A stretch of DNA of 32,606 nucleotides from Conexibacter sp. (GCA_025964055.1 JAOPZP010000376.1:1-32606); one strand, 5' to 3'; counted from the stretch's first letter, positions 7,788 to 16,431 are shown. The notes: generated by a model not told the origin, from the letters alone. Numbers and translations are program-made.

Positions 7788-7819
7788 CACCCGGCTGCAA
7801 ATAGAATAATAATTACACT
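7784..7819 (+). promoter_or_regulatory. Promoter with AT-rich dyad element 4 upstream of carboxylase operon
   Basis: A perfect -35 hexamer TTGACA (7784-7789) is followed after 17 nt by TAATAA (7807-7812) in an AT-rich island. The reverse-oriented core ATTACACT (7812-7819; 16-bp element 7804-7819) overlaps the expected -10/start region. The distance from the -35 start to ATTACACT is 28 nt, the same within one base as at 22036/22063 and 16428/16456. A protein bound here would block RNA polymerase, so repression is the simplest reading. Confidence 0.55.
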
Positions 7820-7847
7820 TAGCGTGTTTGCGACGGAGGAGAGCCAC

Positions 7848-10025
7848 ATGGAGTTCGTCTGCGGGATCGATATCGGGGGAACGTTCACGGACCTCGTCGT
7901 GCGGTCGCTCGACGACCCCGACGACGTGCGTCAGTACAAGGTCTTCACCGAGAAGGACCTGACGAAGAGCACCCTGAGCGCGATCGACGCCGCAAGCGCC
8001 GACTTCGGCCTGACGACGGAAAGCTTCCTCGACGGGGTCGAGCACTTCTTCCTCGGGTCGACGGTCGCGCTGAACACCCTCCTGACACGGTCCGGGTCCA
8101 AGGTCGGCATCGTCACGACGAAGGGGCACGCCGACACCTACCACCTGGCACAGATGGCGCGCGGCGGCGTGCGCGACCTGCGCGAGGCGGTGCTCCAGAA
8201 CTTCCAGCCGCTCGTCCCGCGGTCGTGCATCAAGGAGGTCGAGGAGCGCGTCGACTGCTTCGGCAACGTGCTGGTGGCCATCGACGAGGACCAGGTCTCC
8301 TCGGTCGTGCGGCAGCTGGTCGAGGAGCGGGGCTGTGACGCCCTCGTGGTCTGCCTGCTGTGGTCCTCCGCGTATCCAAGTCACGAGCAGCGGGTCAAGG
8401 AGCTGGCGCACGAGCTCTATCCCGACCTGTTCGTCACTGCCTCCAGCGACCTGACCCGGCTGCTGGACGAGTTCAGCCGCACCGCCACCAGCGTGGTCAA
8501 CGCCTACGTCGGGCAGCGCGTTCAGACCTACTGCCGCGAGCTGTCGACCAAGCTGGCCGACGCGGGGCTGCGGACCCCGCTGCTGATCATGCAGTCGACC
8601 GGCGGCGTGGCGCCAGTCGAGGACGTCGCCGACAAGGCGGTCACGCTCATCGGCTCCGGCCCCGCGGGCGGCGTCATGGCAGCGCGGGACGTGTGGATGG
8701 CGCGCGACGGCAACGGCGGGTCGCCGGCGGATCGGCCGTCACGCGGCGCGGTCGCCGTCGACATGGGCGGCACGAGCTTCGACGTGGCCCTGCTGCCGCA
8801 GGGCGAGATCCAGCTCACGACCGACATGCGCATCGCGCGGCACCCGCTGCTGATCCCTGCGATCGACGTCAACTCGGTCGGGGCGGGCGGCGGCAGCATC
8901 GCGTCGGTCGAGACGACGGCGGCGGGCTCGATCCTGCGCGTCGGCCCCGAGAGCGCCGGCGCCGTCCCGGGACCGGCCTGCTACGGCCGCGGCGGCACGG
9001 CGCCCACGGTCACCGACGCCAACGTCGTGCTGGGACTCATCAACCCCAACTACTTCGCCGGCGGGTACGTGACCCTCGACCGCGACGCCGCCGCCGAGGC
9101 GATGCGCAGCGTCGCCGAGCCGCTCGGCATGTCGATCGAGGACGCGGCGCGCGGGATCGTCAGCGTCGTCGACGCCGTGATGGGCGACGCCATCAAGGAT
9201 GTGAGCATCCGCCGCGGCTACGACGCACGCGACTTCTCGGTGATCGCCTACGGCGGCGCCGGGGGCCTCCACGCCGCGAACATCGCCCGCAACCTCGGCA
9301 TCTCGGACCTCGTCGTGCCGAACCTCGCCGGCACGCTCTCGGCCTACGGCCTCACGACCGCCGACATCCTCTACACCTACCAGCTCACCGACCAGTCGGT
9401 GACCGTCGCCCCGCCGCCGCCATGGGGCACGGGGAGCCCCGGCCAGCTCTTCTCCGCGTCCTCCGTCGAGCACATCGAGCAGCTCTTCACGGGCATCGAG
9501 GAGGACCTCGACGCGTCACTGGCCGGGCAGGACGTCCCGCCGGAGCGTCGCGTGTTCCAGCGCAGCGTCGACATCCGCTACCAGGGGCAGACCCTGCGCC
9601 TGCCGGTCGCGGTGCCGGGCGGGTCGCTCTCCTCCGCGATCCTCGAGGACGCCGTGGCGCAGTGGGAGGAGAAGTTCTGCGACATCTACGGCGCGGGTGC
9701 TGCATGGCCGCAGGGCGGCATGGAGCTCATGAACTACTACGTGACCGCCAGCGGGAAGATCGGTCAGGACAACGGCTCGGCGCCCACGGCGGGAGCGCCG
9801 GCGAGCAGGGACCAGACCACCGATCCGGTCATGACGCGCACGATCTACCTCGAGGAGTGGACCGAGGTGCCGGTGTTCCGGTCCAAGAAGCTGCCGGTCG
9901 GCGCAGAGGTCATCGGCCCGGCGATCGTCGAGGACCCGATGACGACGGTCCTCCTCAGCAAGGGCGATCGGGCGGCGATCAGCGACTCCGGTGCGCTGGT
10001 CATCGCGGTGGCTGAGAAGTCATAG
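7848..10025 (+). CDS. HyuA-family ATP-binding subunit of an acetone/acetophenone-carboxylase-like enzyme
   Basis: Protein of 725 aa in the hydantoinase A/acetone carboxylase beta family. The N-terminal ASKHA-type nucleotide motif is GIDIGGTFTD (6-15). The central Hydantoinase_A domain has AVDMGGTSFDVALL near residue 302 and the NSVGAGGGSIA segment, and the family C-terminal domain follows. The ATG at 7848 is chosen over the in-frame GTG at 7824 because GGAGGAGAG lies just upstream. The family includes 5-oxoprolinase, N-methylhydantoinase and ATP-dependent ketone carboxylases. The HyuB gene after 34 bp and a metal-binding gamma-like subunit (12041) favour a carboxylase. The expected reaction is ATP-driven activation of bicarbonate and/or the ketone enol to give a beta-keto acid. 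It is first in a seven-gene operon. Confidence 0.9.
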   Translation: MEFVCGIDIGGTFTDLVVRSLDDPDDVRQYKVFTEKDLTKSTLSAIDAASADFGLTTESFLDGVEHFFLGSTVALNTLLTRSGSKVGIVTTKGHADTYHLAQMARGGVRDLREAVLQNFQPLVPRSCIKEVEERVDCFGNVLVAIDEDQVSSVVRQLVEERGCDALVVCLLWSSAYPSHEQRVKELAHELYPDLFVTASSDLTRLLDEFSRTATSVVNAYVGQRVQTYCRELSTKLADAGLRTPLLIMQSTGGVAPVEDVADKAVTLIGSGPAGGVMAARDVWMARDGNGGSPADRPSRGAVAVDMGGTSFDVALLPQGEIQLTTDMRIARHPLLIPAIDVNSVGAGGGSIASVETTAAGSILRVGPESAGAVPGPACYGRGGTAPTVTDANVVLGLINPNYFAGGYVTLDRDAAAEAMRSVAEPLGMSIEDAARGIVSVVDAVMGDAIKDVSIRRGYDARDFSVIAYGGAGGLHAANIARNLGISDLVVPNLAGTLSAYGLTTADILYTYQLTDQSVTVAPPPPWGTGSPGQLFSASSVEHIEQLFTGIEEDLDASLAGQDVPPERRVFQRSVDIRYQGQTLRLPVAVPGGSLSSAILEDAVAQWEEKFCDIYGAGAAWPQGGMELMNYYVTASGKIGQDNGSAPTAGAPASRDQTTDPVMTRTIYLEEWTEVPVFRSKKLPVGAEVIGPAIVEDPMTTVLLSKGDRAAISDSGALVIAVAEKS

Positions 10026-10059
10026 GCATCGGGACCCAAGGTCGGAAGGAGCACAGAGC

Positions 10060-11967
10060 ATGTCAGTGACGTCTGCGCCAACGGCGCACATCCAGACGGA
10101 CCCGGTGACGCTGGAGGTCTTCAGCAACCGGATCCAGAACCTCATGAAGCTCATGACGAGCACCCTCGAGAACCTTGCGGGGACGCTCGTGGGCCGCGAG
10201 TCGGGGGACTACTCGACCGCCCTGCTGGACCGCGACGGCAACACGATCGCCTTCGGCAGCATGGTGGGCTTCCATCTCGGCCATATGACGTCGGTCGTGC
10301 CGTGGATCTACGAGAACTACGGACGCGACTCGTTGCGGCCCGGGGACATGTTCCTCAGCAACGACCCGTACTCGGGTGGCGCGGTGCACAGCAACGACGT
10401 CGGCGTCTTTGCGCCCATCTTCGTCGACGACGAGCTGGTGGGCTGGACCGGCTGCGACATGCACTGCATGGACGTTGGCGGCGCGCTGCCCGGCAGCTTC
10501 GTCCCGAACGCGATCGACGTCGTCGCCGAGGCCTGCCGGTTCTCGCCGGTGCGAATCTACGGTGGCGGCGAGTACCGGCCCGACGTCGTGCGGGCGTTCC
10601 TCGTCAACACCCGGCTCCCGGAGCGGGTGGGCCAGGACATCTCCGCGGAGGTGGGAGCCAACCACTACGCGCTGAAGATCGTCGAGGAGACGGTCCGCGA
10701 GTTCGGCGTGGAGGGCTACCTCCAGCTCGTCGAGGACGTCAAGGCGTTCTCGGAGGCTCGCACGCGGCAGCGGATCGAGGAGGAGCTCGTCGACGGCGTC
10801 TACGAGTACACCGACTACGAAGAGCACGACTTCGTCAGCCACACGCTCTATCCGATTCGCGTGCGCCTCACGGTCTCGGGGTCGGAGCTCTTCTTCGACT
10901 TCTCCGGCACCGCCGCGCAGGCGCCGAGCCTCATCAACTGCGCCCGCTCCGGTCTCAAAGGCGCGGTGATGGCGGCGCTGCTCATGCAGCTCGTGCCGGA
11001 CATCCCGTTCAACTCCGGGGTGATGCGGCCGGTGCGCGTCTTCAGCGAGGGCGGGACGATCAACGATTGCACCGCGCCCGCACCCGTGTCGTTGGCGACC
11101 GCCATGGCGGCCTGGCGCACGGTCGACGTCGTCAGCGGTGTGCTGACCCGGGCCGTCGACGCATCGCCCTCGCAGTTCCTGCGCGAGCGTGCCACGGCGT
11201 GCTGGGGCGGCACGTGGCCCGTCTACGTGTTGAGCTCGACCAGCGACCAATACGGGCAGTACAGCGTGTTCCTCAACATGGACGGCAGCGGGGAGGGCTC
11301 CGGAGCGCTGCGCGGGGTCGACGGCGCCCGGGGGAGCTCGGTGCTGCTGGCGGGACGCGTCCCCAGCGTCGAGGCCCACGAGCTGACCGAGCCGAACCTC
11401 TACATCGCCCGTCGGATCTGGGCGGATTCCGCGGGTGCAGGTCGCTGGCGCGGCGGGTGGAGCTTCCAGGAGATCGTCACGCCGTGGGGTGAGAAGGCCG
11501 CCGATCAGTCGGGGACCTTCTGCACGTCGCGAAACGCCGTCCCGACGCCCGGGGCGTTCGGCGGCTATCCCGGGTCGGGCGTCTTCTACGGGGTCATCGA
11601 GGGAGCGGACATCACCGGCGCGGTGGCGGACGGACGCCTCCCCAGCTGGGACGACCTGGACGTCGACGGCACCATCGAGATCCTCGAGGCCAAGGAGGTC
11701 TGGGAGGGGCGGCGCCACCTGCGCAAGGGGCACGACGCCTTCGTCATGACCTTCGCCGCGGGCGGCGGCTTCGGCGACCCGCTCGAGCGCGACCCCGACA
11801 GCGTCCGCGCCGACGCCGACGAGGGGATCATCTCCGTCGAGGCTGCACGGCAGGCCTACGGCGTGGAGCTGACGCCGACGGCCGACGGGACGTTCGAGGT
11901 GGATCTCGAGCGCGTCGAGGAGCACCGCGCCGCGGTGCGCGCCGCGCGCCTGCGCGACGCCGGCTGA
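10060..11967 (+). CDS. HyuB-family subunit of an acetone/acetophenone-carboxylase-like enzyme
   Basis: Protein of 635 aa in the hydantoinase B/acetone carboxylase alpha family, full length or slightly long. Conserved blocks are FLSNDPYSGGAVHSND (98-113) and CDMHCMDVGGALPGS (132-146), whose His and Asp residues are the family's likely metal ligands. FFDFSGTAAQAPSLINC and the C-terminal AAGGGFGDPLERD also match. The ATG at 10060 has GGAAGGAG 8 nt upstream; the frame is open further upstream but that part overlaps HyuA. It is the obligate partner of the 7848 product. In acetone carboxylase this subunit holds the Mn site where the ketone is carboxylated. Substrate specificity cannot be read from sequence. 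Confidence 0.9.
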   Translation: MSVTSAPTAHIQTDPVTLEVFSNRIQNLMKLMTSTLENLAGTLVGRESGDYSTALLDRDGNTIAFGSMVGFHLGHMTSVVPWIYENYGRDSLRPGDMFLSNDPYSGGAVHSNDVGVFAPIFVDDELVGWTGCDMHCMDVGGALPGSFVPNAIDVVAEACRFSPVRIYGGGEYRPDVVRAFLVNTRLPERVGQDISAEVGANHYALKIVEETVREFGVEGYLQLVEDVKAFSEARTRQRIEEELVDGVYEYTDYEEHDFVSHTLYPIRVRLTVSGSELFFDFSGTAAQAPSLINCARSGLKGAVMAALLMQLVPDIPFNSGVMRPVRVFSEGGTINDCTAPAPVSLATAMAAWRTVDVVSGVLTRAVDASPSQFLRERATACWGGTWPVYVLSSTSDQYGQYSVFLNMDGSGEGSGALRGVDGARGSSVLLAGRVPSVEAHELTEPNLYIARRIWADSAGAGRWRGGWSFQEIVTPWGEKAADQSGTFCTSRNAVPTPGAFGGYPGSGVFYGVIEGADITGAVADGRLPSWDDLDVDGTIEILEAKEVWEGRRHLRKGHDAFVMTFAAGGGFGDPLERDPDSVRADADEGIISVEAARQAYGVELTPTADGTFEVDLERVEEHRAAVRAARLRDAG

Positions 11968-12040
11968 CAAGCCCTACCAAGCGACGCTGCGCGCAGCCGC
12001 GCGCCGGTCGCCCTGAGTGTCGACAGAAGGAGGGAAGGCG

Positions 12041-12406
12041 ATGGACGGTTTCACGATCGGATCGGTGAAGTACGACCATGCAGCGCGAGAGCTGACCTGC
12101 GAGAAGTGCGCGGGCCGGTTGTGCGCGTGGGGCGAGAACTACAAGGAGTCGGTCGCGTCGCGCACCGTGCGGGCGGCGGAGATGCGCGAGCGCCTCTCGT
12201 CGTCGTACTACCTCAAGGAGCACGACGAGGTGGAGCTGCGGGAGTTCATCTGCCCGCACTGCGGGCTGCTGCTGGACTTCGAGGTCTACCAGGCCGGCGA
12301 ACCGGCCCGTCTTGACTACGAGCCCCTCGAGGCGGCGCAAGCCCGCGGCTACGACGCACGGTCGCTCTACCAGGCAGCACCAGAAGGTTGGATCACATTC
12401 TCGTAA
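12041..12406 (+). CDS. Acetone carboxylase gamma-like metal-binding subunit
   Basis: Small protein of 121 aa resembling the gamma subunit of acetone carboxylases and the small zinc subunit of acetophenone carboxylase. It carries two metal-binding knuckles, C20-x2-C23 (with C28 nearby) and C71-x2-C74 (CPHC). Between them is GENYKESV, a segment typical of this family, and after them LLLDFEVYQAGEP. AAGGAGGG ends 5 nt before the ATG at 12041; an in-frame GTG at 12017 precedes that Shine-Dalgarno and is less likely. The gene follows HyuB by 73 bp. Its presence is the main reason to call the preceding pair a three-subunit ketone carboxylase and not a hydantoinase or oxoprolinase. Assignment rests on remembered family features, not a search. 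Confidence 0.8.
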   Translation: MDGFTIGSVKYDHAARELTCEKCAGRLCAWGENYKESVASRTVRAAEMRERLSSSYYLKEHDEVELREFICPHCGLLLDFEVYQAGEPARLDYEPLEAAQARGYDARSLYQAAPEGWITFS

Positions 12407-12462
12407 CAGCAGACACCGGGCTGATGACGCACGTCGCGGCCGCACCTGGAGGAAGGTTTTAG

Positions 12463-13206
12463 ATGGCAGCGAGAGCGGCGCTTATCACGGGCGCGGCCGG
12501 GGGAATCGGCCGCGAGATCGCACGCAAGCTCGGTGAGCAGGGGTTCACGGCTCTGATCAACGACGTCGACCACAGCCGCGTTGCCGAGGTCGTCGAGGAG
12601 CTGCGCGCGGACGGCCTGCAGGCCGACGCGGCGCACTTCGACGTCCGGTCCACGGCGGAGGCCGACGCTGCGCTGGAAGAGCTCGGAGGACGGTACGACG
12701 TGGCAGCGCTCGTGAACAACGCGGGCGGGTGGGTCGTCAAGCCGTTCCATGAGTCCGAGCGCGCGGACTGGGAACAGGACATCGAGCTCAACCTCTACGG
12801 CGTTCTGACAGTGACCCGCGCGGTCATCGGCGGAATGCGCGCCCGGGGCGGGGGCTCGATCGTCTCGATCGTCTCCGACGCGGCCCGCGTCGGCGATCCG
12901 TCGGCGCCGCCGTACGCGGCCTCCAAGGGCGGCGTGATCTCGTTCAGCAAGTCGCTGGCCCAGGCCTACGGCCGCGATGGGCTGCGCGTCAACTGCGTCT
13001 CGCTGGGCGTCATCGAGACACCGCGGACGCGGGAGATGCTGGCCGACGAGAAGATCCACAAGGCCCTGGTGAAGCGCTATCCCGCGGGGCGGCTGGGCAT
13101 GCCGAGCGACGTCGCGGCGGGCGTCGCGTTCCTGCTCTCCGACGATGCTGAGTGGGTGACCGGACAGGTGCTGCCGGTCAACGGCGGCTACAGCATGATC
13201 GGCTAG
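12463..13206 (+). CDS. SDR-family NAD(P)-dependent oxidoreductase (FabG-like)
   Basis: Short-chain dehydrogenase of 247 aa. The cofactor motif is TGAAGGIG (9-16), NNAGG is at 85-89, and the catalytic triad is S138, Y151, K155. The C-terminal VTGQVLPVNGGYSMIG is typical of FabG/BadH-type enzymes. The active-site run SDAARVG is shared with the BadH-like enzyme at 19257, so this may be a paralogue acting on a related hydroxyacyl-CoA or alicyclic alcohol. A strong GGAGGAAGG lies about 6 nt upstream of the ATG. Directly following the carboxylase genes, it could supply the ketone substrate by oxidising an alcohol made by the P450 (inference). Confidence 0.88.
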   Translation: MAARAALITGAAGGIGREIARKLGEQGFTALINDVDHSRVAEVVEELRADGLQADAAHFDVRSTAEADAALEELGGRYDVAALVNNAGGWVVKPFHESERADWEQDIELNLYGVLTVTRAVIGGMRARGGGSIVSIVSDAARVGDPSAPPYAASKGGVISFSKSLAQAYGRDGLRVNCVSLGVIETPRTREMLADEKIHKALVKRYPAGRLGMPSDVAAGVAFLLSDDAEWVTGQVLPVNGGYSMIG

Positions 13207-13210
13207 CACG

Positions 13211-14167
13211 ATGGCCACCGACCACCTCCCCGACGAGCGCAGCCACGTCCCCTCGACCAACCCCGAGTGGCGCGAGAGCTTCTTCTTCGGATTCTTCGAC
13301 GAGGCATCCGGCGTCGGGACGTACAGCAGCCTCGGCGAGAAGCCCGCGTCCGGGCGCTCAGGCTACATCTGCACGGTCTGGCGCGACGACGTGATCGCCG
13401 AGACGCGGATCGCGCCGATGGAGCGCACCGAGACCGAGCACGCCTGTGGCGGGCTGCGGTACCGCCTCGACGAGGCGGATGGGTCGTGGACCATCGCGTA
13501 CGACGCCACGATGCCCGTCCTGGGCCCCGTGGGCGAGGCGTACGCCGGCAGCCTCCGCGTGGACGAATCGCTGCCGTCGGTCGCCGTCTCCATGGATCTG
13601 CGGTTCGAGCCGCTGACGCCCGCGTACGCGTACGGCGGCGATCCCGCGTGGGCCCGGCTGTTCGACGGCCACGTCGATCAGTCCGGGCGGTTCACGGGGG
13701 TGGTCACGATCGGCGGCTCGCCCTACCGGATCGACGCGCTCGGCTCTCGGGACCACTCCTGGGGCACGCGCGACTGGAGCCACCCGCGCGGCTGGACGTT
13801 CTTCACGGCGAGCTTCGGCCGCGGCCCCGCGTTCGTCTCCCTGTGGGGGGCGGACACGGCGGAGGGCAGCGTGATCGACGGCTACGTGGGGCATGGCGGC
13901 GAGCCCGCGAAGGTGACGGGCCTCCACGTCGACCTCGGCGGCGAGCGGCCGACGCTCGGCGTGCCGTTCGGCATGACGGTCGTGGCCGAGTCCGGTGAGG
14001 CGACGGAGCTCGTCTGCCGCGCCCATTCGTCGATGCGTCACCAGGTCGGCGGCGGCAAGAGCGGCCCCGCCTCGCATGTCGACCGCTGGCTGGTCGAGAT
14101 CGAGTCGCCGGTTCACGGCGTCGGTCACGGCGAGTTCGAGATGCTCGCCCCCGCGGCGACCGCCTAA
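13211..14167 (+). CDS. AttH/CrtC-like lipocalin-fold protein of unknown function
   Basis: Soluble protein of 318 aa with no signal peptide or membrane segment. The most distinctive segment is GSRDHSWGTRDW (178-189), followed by FFTASFG and a Gly/Tyr-rich beta pattern. This motif occurs in the AttH / carotenoid 1,2-hydratase (CrtC)-like superfamily, whose members are often annotated only as domains of unknown function. CrtC hydrates an isoprenoid double bond and plant relatives catalyse carbocation chemistry, so hydration or isomerisation of a terpenoid-like substrate is possible but unproven. The start lies 4 nt after the SDR stop with no clear Shine-Dalgarno, indicating translational coupling within the carboxylase operon. 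Confidence 0.75.
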   Translation: MATDHLPDERSHVPSTNPEWRESFFFGFFDEASGVGTYSSLGEKPASGRSGYICTVWRDDVIAETRIAPMERTETEHACGGLRYRLDEADGSWTIAYDATMPVLGPVGEAYAGSLRVDESLPSVAVSMDLRFEPLTPAYAYGGDPAWARLFDGHVDQSGRFTGVVTIGGSPYRIDALGSRDHSWGTRDWSHPRGWTFFTASFGRGPAFVSLWGADTAEGSVIDGYVGHGGEPAKVTGLHVDLGGERPTLGVPFGMTVVAESGEATELVCRAHSSMRHQVGGGKSGPASHVDRWLVEIESPVHGVGHGEFEMLAPAATA

Positions 14168-14191
14168 CCCAGACACAGAGGAGCAATGCCG

Positions 14192-15664
14192 ATGAACACC
14201 GCACCGCAGGCGACCGCCGTGGCGGAGGACACCCCGCTGCTCGTAGGCGGCAAGGAGTACTGGTCGACGTCGTTCCACGAGGTCTTCAACCCGGCCGACC
14301 CCAGCCAGTGCGTCGGGCGCATCGTCCAGGGCGGCGAGGAGACCGCGATCGCCGCCGTGGAGGCCGCCGGCGCCGCGCTGCCCGGGTGGGCGGCGACGCC
14401 TCCGGCGCAACGGCTGGAGCTTGTCAGGCAGGCGCTGGCCGCGCTCGAGGCCATGGGCGAGGAGCTCGCTCCGCTCATCACCCGCGAGATGGGCAAGATC
14501 TTCCGCGAGGCCAGGGCCGAGGTCGGACTCCCGGGTCAGATGCTGGGCAAGTTCGAGCCGCACTTCGAGCAGATCCAGCACGAGCGCATCGAGGACGAGC
14601 GCGGCGAGGTCATCCTCTCCTACCTGCCGCGCGGCGTCGTCAGCCTGATCGTCCCCTTCAACTGGCCGATCGCCCAGCTCGCCCTCAAGCTGTGGCCCGC
14701 GCTGCTGATGGGCAACACCGTGGTCATCAAGCCGTCGCCGCTGGCGCCGCTGGCCGTCACCAAGGCGCTGCATGCCATGGCCGGCGTGCTGCCGCCCGGG
14801 GTCATCAACGTCGTCTTCGGCCCGGACAGCTCCGTGGCCCCGGTGCTCACCACCCATCCCGCGGTCCGGATGGTGTCGTTCACCGGCAGCATCGAGACGG
14901 GGCGCAAGGTGATGGCCGCGGCCGCCGGCACCATCAAGCACGTGGTGCTCGAGCTCGGCGGCAACGATCCCGCGCTCATCCTCGAGGACGCGGCGCTGGA
15001 CGAGAAGCAGTGCGTGAAGATCCTGCAGTCGATCTTCTCGACCTCTGGTCAGGGCTGCCAGCTCATCAAGCGCATCTACGTCCATCGCTCACGCCACGAC
15101 GAGCTCGTGGAGAAGCTCATCGCCGGCACCGACGGCTACTACGTCGTCGGCGACGGGATGGAGCGGGAGTCCACGCTGGGACCGGTGGTCTCCAAGGCGC
15201 AGCGCGACCGGATCGCCGGGCTGATCGACGCCAGCCGGCAGGCCGGCACGACCGTCGCCGAGGCCGGCCGCGTCCTGGACGAGGAGACCTTCCAGCGCGG
15301 GTGGTTCGTGCGCCCGGCGTTCATCCACGGGGTCGCCGCCGATGCCCCGATCGTGGCCGAGGAGCAGTTCGGTCCGGTCGTGCCGATCGTCCCGTTCGAC
15401 GACGAGGACCAGGCGGTGGAGCTGGCCAACGCCAGCGAGTTCGGGCTGGCCGCCTCGGTCTGGACCCAGGACGTCGAGCGTGGCATGGCGCTCGCGGGCT
15501 CGATCGAGGCCGGGACGACCTTCGTCAACAACCACAACACGTTCGCCATCTTCGACATCGGCGGCGTCGGCGGGGTGAAGCAGAGCGGTAACGGCCGTGA
15601 GCTCGGCCCGTGGGGCCTCATGGAGTTCGCCGACCTGCGGATCCGCAGCACGCGCGCCCGCTAG
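14192..15664 (+). CDS. NAD(P)-dependent aldehyde dehydrogenase
   Basis: Aldehyde dehydrogenase of 490 aa oxidising an aldehyde to the acid (or semialdehyde to dicarboxylate). Catalytic residues are all visible: N157 in PFNWP, E254 in LELGGNDP, C289 in STSGQGCQ, and the EEQFGPVVPI motif. The ATG at 14192 is preferred over 14186 because GAGGAG (14178-14183) is 8 nt from the former and only 2 nt from the latter; the difference is two residues. It lies 24 bp after the AttH-like gene and 26 bp before the next crotonase, within the carboxylase operon. It may oxidise an aldehyde produced by further P450 or alcohol dehydrogenase steps. Substrate is unknown. Confidence 0.92.
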   Translation: MNTAPQATAVAEDTPLLVGGKEYWSTSFHEVFNPADPSQCVGRIVQGGEETAIAAVEAAGAALPGWAATPPAQRLELVRQALAALEAMGEELAPLITREMGKIFREARAEVGLPGQMLGKFEPHFEQIQHERIEDERGEVILSYLPRGVVSLIVPFNWPIAQLALKLWPALLMGNTVVIKPSPLAPLAVTKALHAMAGVLPPGVINVVFGPDSSVAPVLTTHPAVRMVSFTGSIETGRKVMAAAAGTIKHVVLELGGNDPALILEDAALDEKQCVKILQSIFSTSGQGCQLIKRIYVHRSRHDELVEKLIAGTDGYYVVGDGMERESTLGPVVSKAQRDRIAGLIDASRQAGTTVAEAGRVLDEETFQRGWFVRPAFIHGVAADAPIVAEEQFGPVVPIVPFDDEDQAVELANASEFGLAASVWTQDVERGMALAGSIEAGTTFVNNHNTFAIFDIGGVGGVKQSGNGRELGPWGLMEFADLRIRSTRAR

Positions 15665-15690
15665 GGCCGCAGCGGAGCCGCGCCGAGACG

Positions 15691-16431
15691 ATGCTCGACC
15701 GTCGGATGCAAGCCCCGGGCGTCGCGGTGGCCACGCTCAACCAGCCGGAGCGCGGCAACTGCCTGTCCGACGAGATGATCGCCGCGCTGCTCGGCTGGAT
15801 CGACGAGATGGAGCAGCGCGAGGACGTGAGCGTCCTCGTCATCGAGGGGCAGCCGCGCGTCTTCTGCGGCGGCGGCAACGTCAAGGTGTTCCGCAACTGG
15901 GGCGCGTGGACCGCCACCGAGCGGCAGCGGTACGTGGCGACGGTGATCCAGCCGCTGTTCCGCCGGCTGGTCCACACGCCGTTGCTGACGGTCGCGTGCG
16001 TGCAGGGGGCGGTCGTCGGCGCCGGCCTCGACCTCCTGCTCGCGTGCGACCTGCGGTTCGCCGCCGCCTCGGCCAGCGTGCGCACCGGGTACCTGGACGT
16101 GGGGCTCGTGCCCGGCGCCGGGTCGCCCTGGCACCTGTCGCGCCTGCTCGGGACGAGCCGCGCGCTGGAGCTCCTGTTCTCCAGCGAGCGGCGGACGGCG
16201 GCCGAGCTCGCGGAGTGGGGGCTGTTCAACGGCGTCTTCGCCGACGAGGAGCTGCAACCGGCCGTCGCCCGGACGTGCACGGCGATCGCGGCGCACGGAC
16301 GCGACCGCGTCGGTCCGTTGAAGGGCCTCGTGCGGACGGCCGCCGAGGAGTCGCTGGACACGCACCTGGACCGCTCGGCGACCCTGCTCGCCTTGCTGGG
16401 CGAGGCGCGGGCCGAGGGCGAGCAGACCTGA
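15691..16431 (+). CDS. Enoyl-CoA hydratase/isomerase family protein (one catalytic Glu replaced)
   Basis: Crotonase of 246 aa from the ATG at 15691; the frame is open to 15610 but that part overlaps the aldehyde dehydrogenase. The oxyanion motif is unusual, RVFCGGGNVKVF instead of the common AGAD; the second is QGAVVGAGLDLLLACD. The residue matching rat E144 is Tyr (TGYLDVGLVPGAGS), while the E164 position keeps Glu (ALELLFSS). It shares the LDVGL signature with the 481 crotonase, so the two may be a related non-hydratase subgroup. It is the last gene of the carboxylase operon, and the following spacer carries element 6. Confidence 0.8.
   Translation: MLDRRMQAPGVAVATLNQPERGNCLSDEMIAALLGWIDEMEQREDVSVLVIEGQPRVFCGGGNVKVFRNWGAWTATERQRYVATVIQPLFRRLVHTPLLTVACVQGAVVGAGLDLLLACDLRFAAASASVRTGYLDVGLVPGAGSPWHLSRLLGTSRALELLFSSERRTAAELAEWGLFNGVFADEELQPAVARTCTAIAAHGRDRVGPLKGLVRTAAEESLDTHLDRSATLLALLGEARAEGEQT

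Noticed and set aside
10063-11970. A 635-codon open frame on the minus strand opposite the HyuB gene
   Set aside because: Its composition is a GC-rich mirror of the sense gene (long runs of Arg/Gly/Ala/Asp/His) with no recognisable motif. The sense frame has clear family motifs and a Shine-Dalgarno sequence.
11986-11997. Perfect palindrome GCTGCGCGCAGC between HyuB and the gamma subunit
   Set aside because: It has no loop and lies in GC-repeat-like sequence; such palindromes are expected by chance at this base composition.
7848-12406. Annotation as hydantoinase or 5-oxoprolinase
   Set aside because: The HyuA/HyuB folds are compatible, but the gamma-like metal-binding subunit and the ketone/CoA catabolic context fit a carboxylase better. 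Not excluded until phylogeny is done.
13358-15085. A 575-codon minus-strand open frame across the AttH-like and aldehyde dehydrogenase genes
   Set aside because: It spans two well-supported sense genes and their spacer, and its translation is biased Asp/Arg/Gly/His-rich text without domains.
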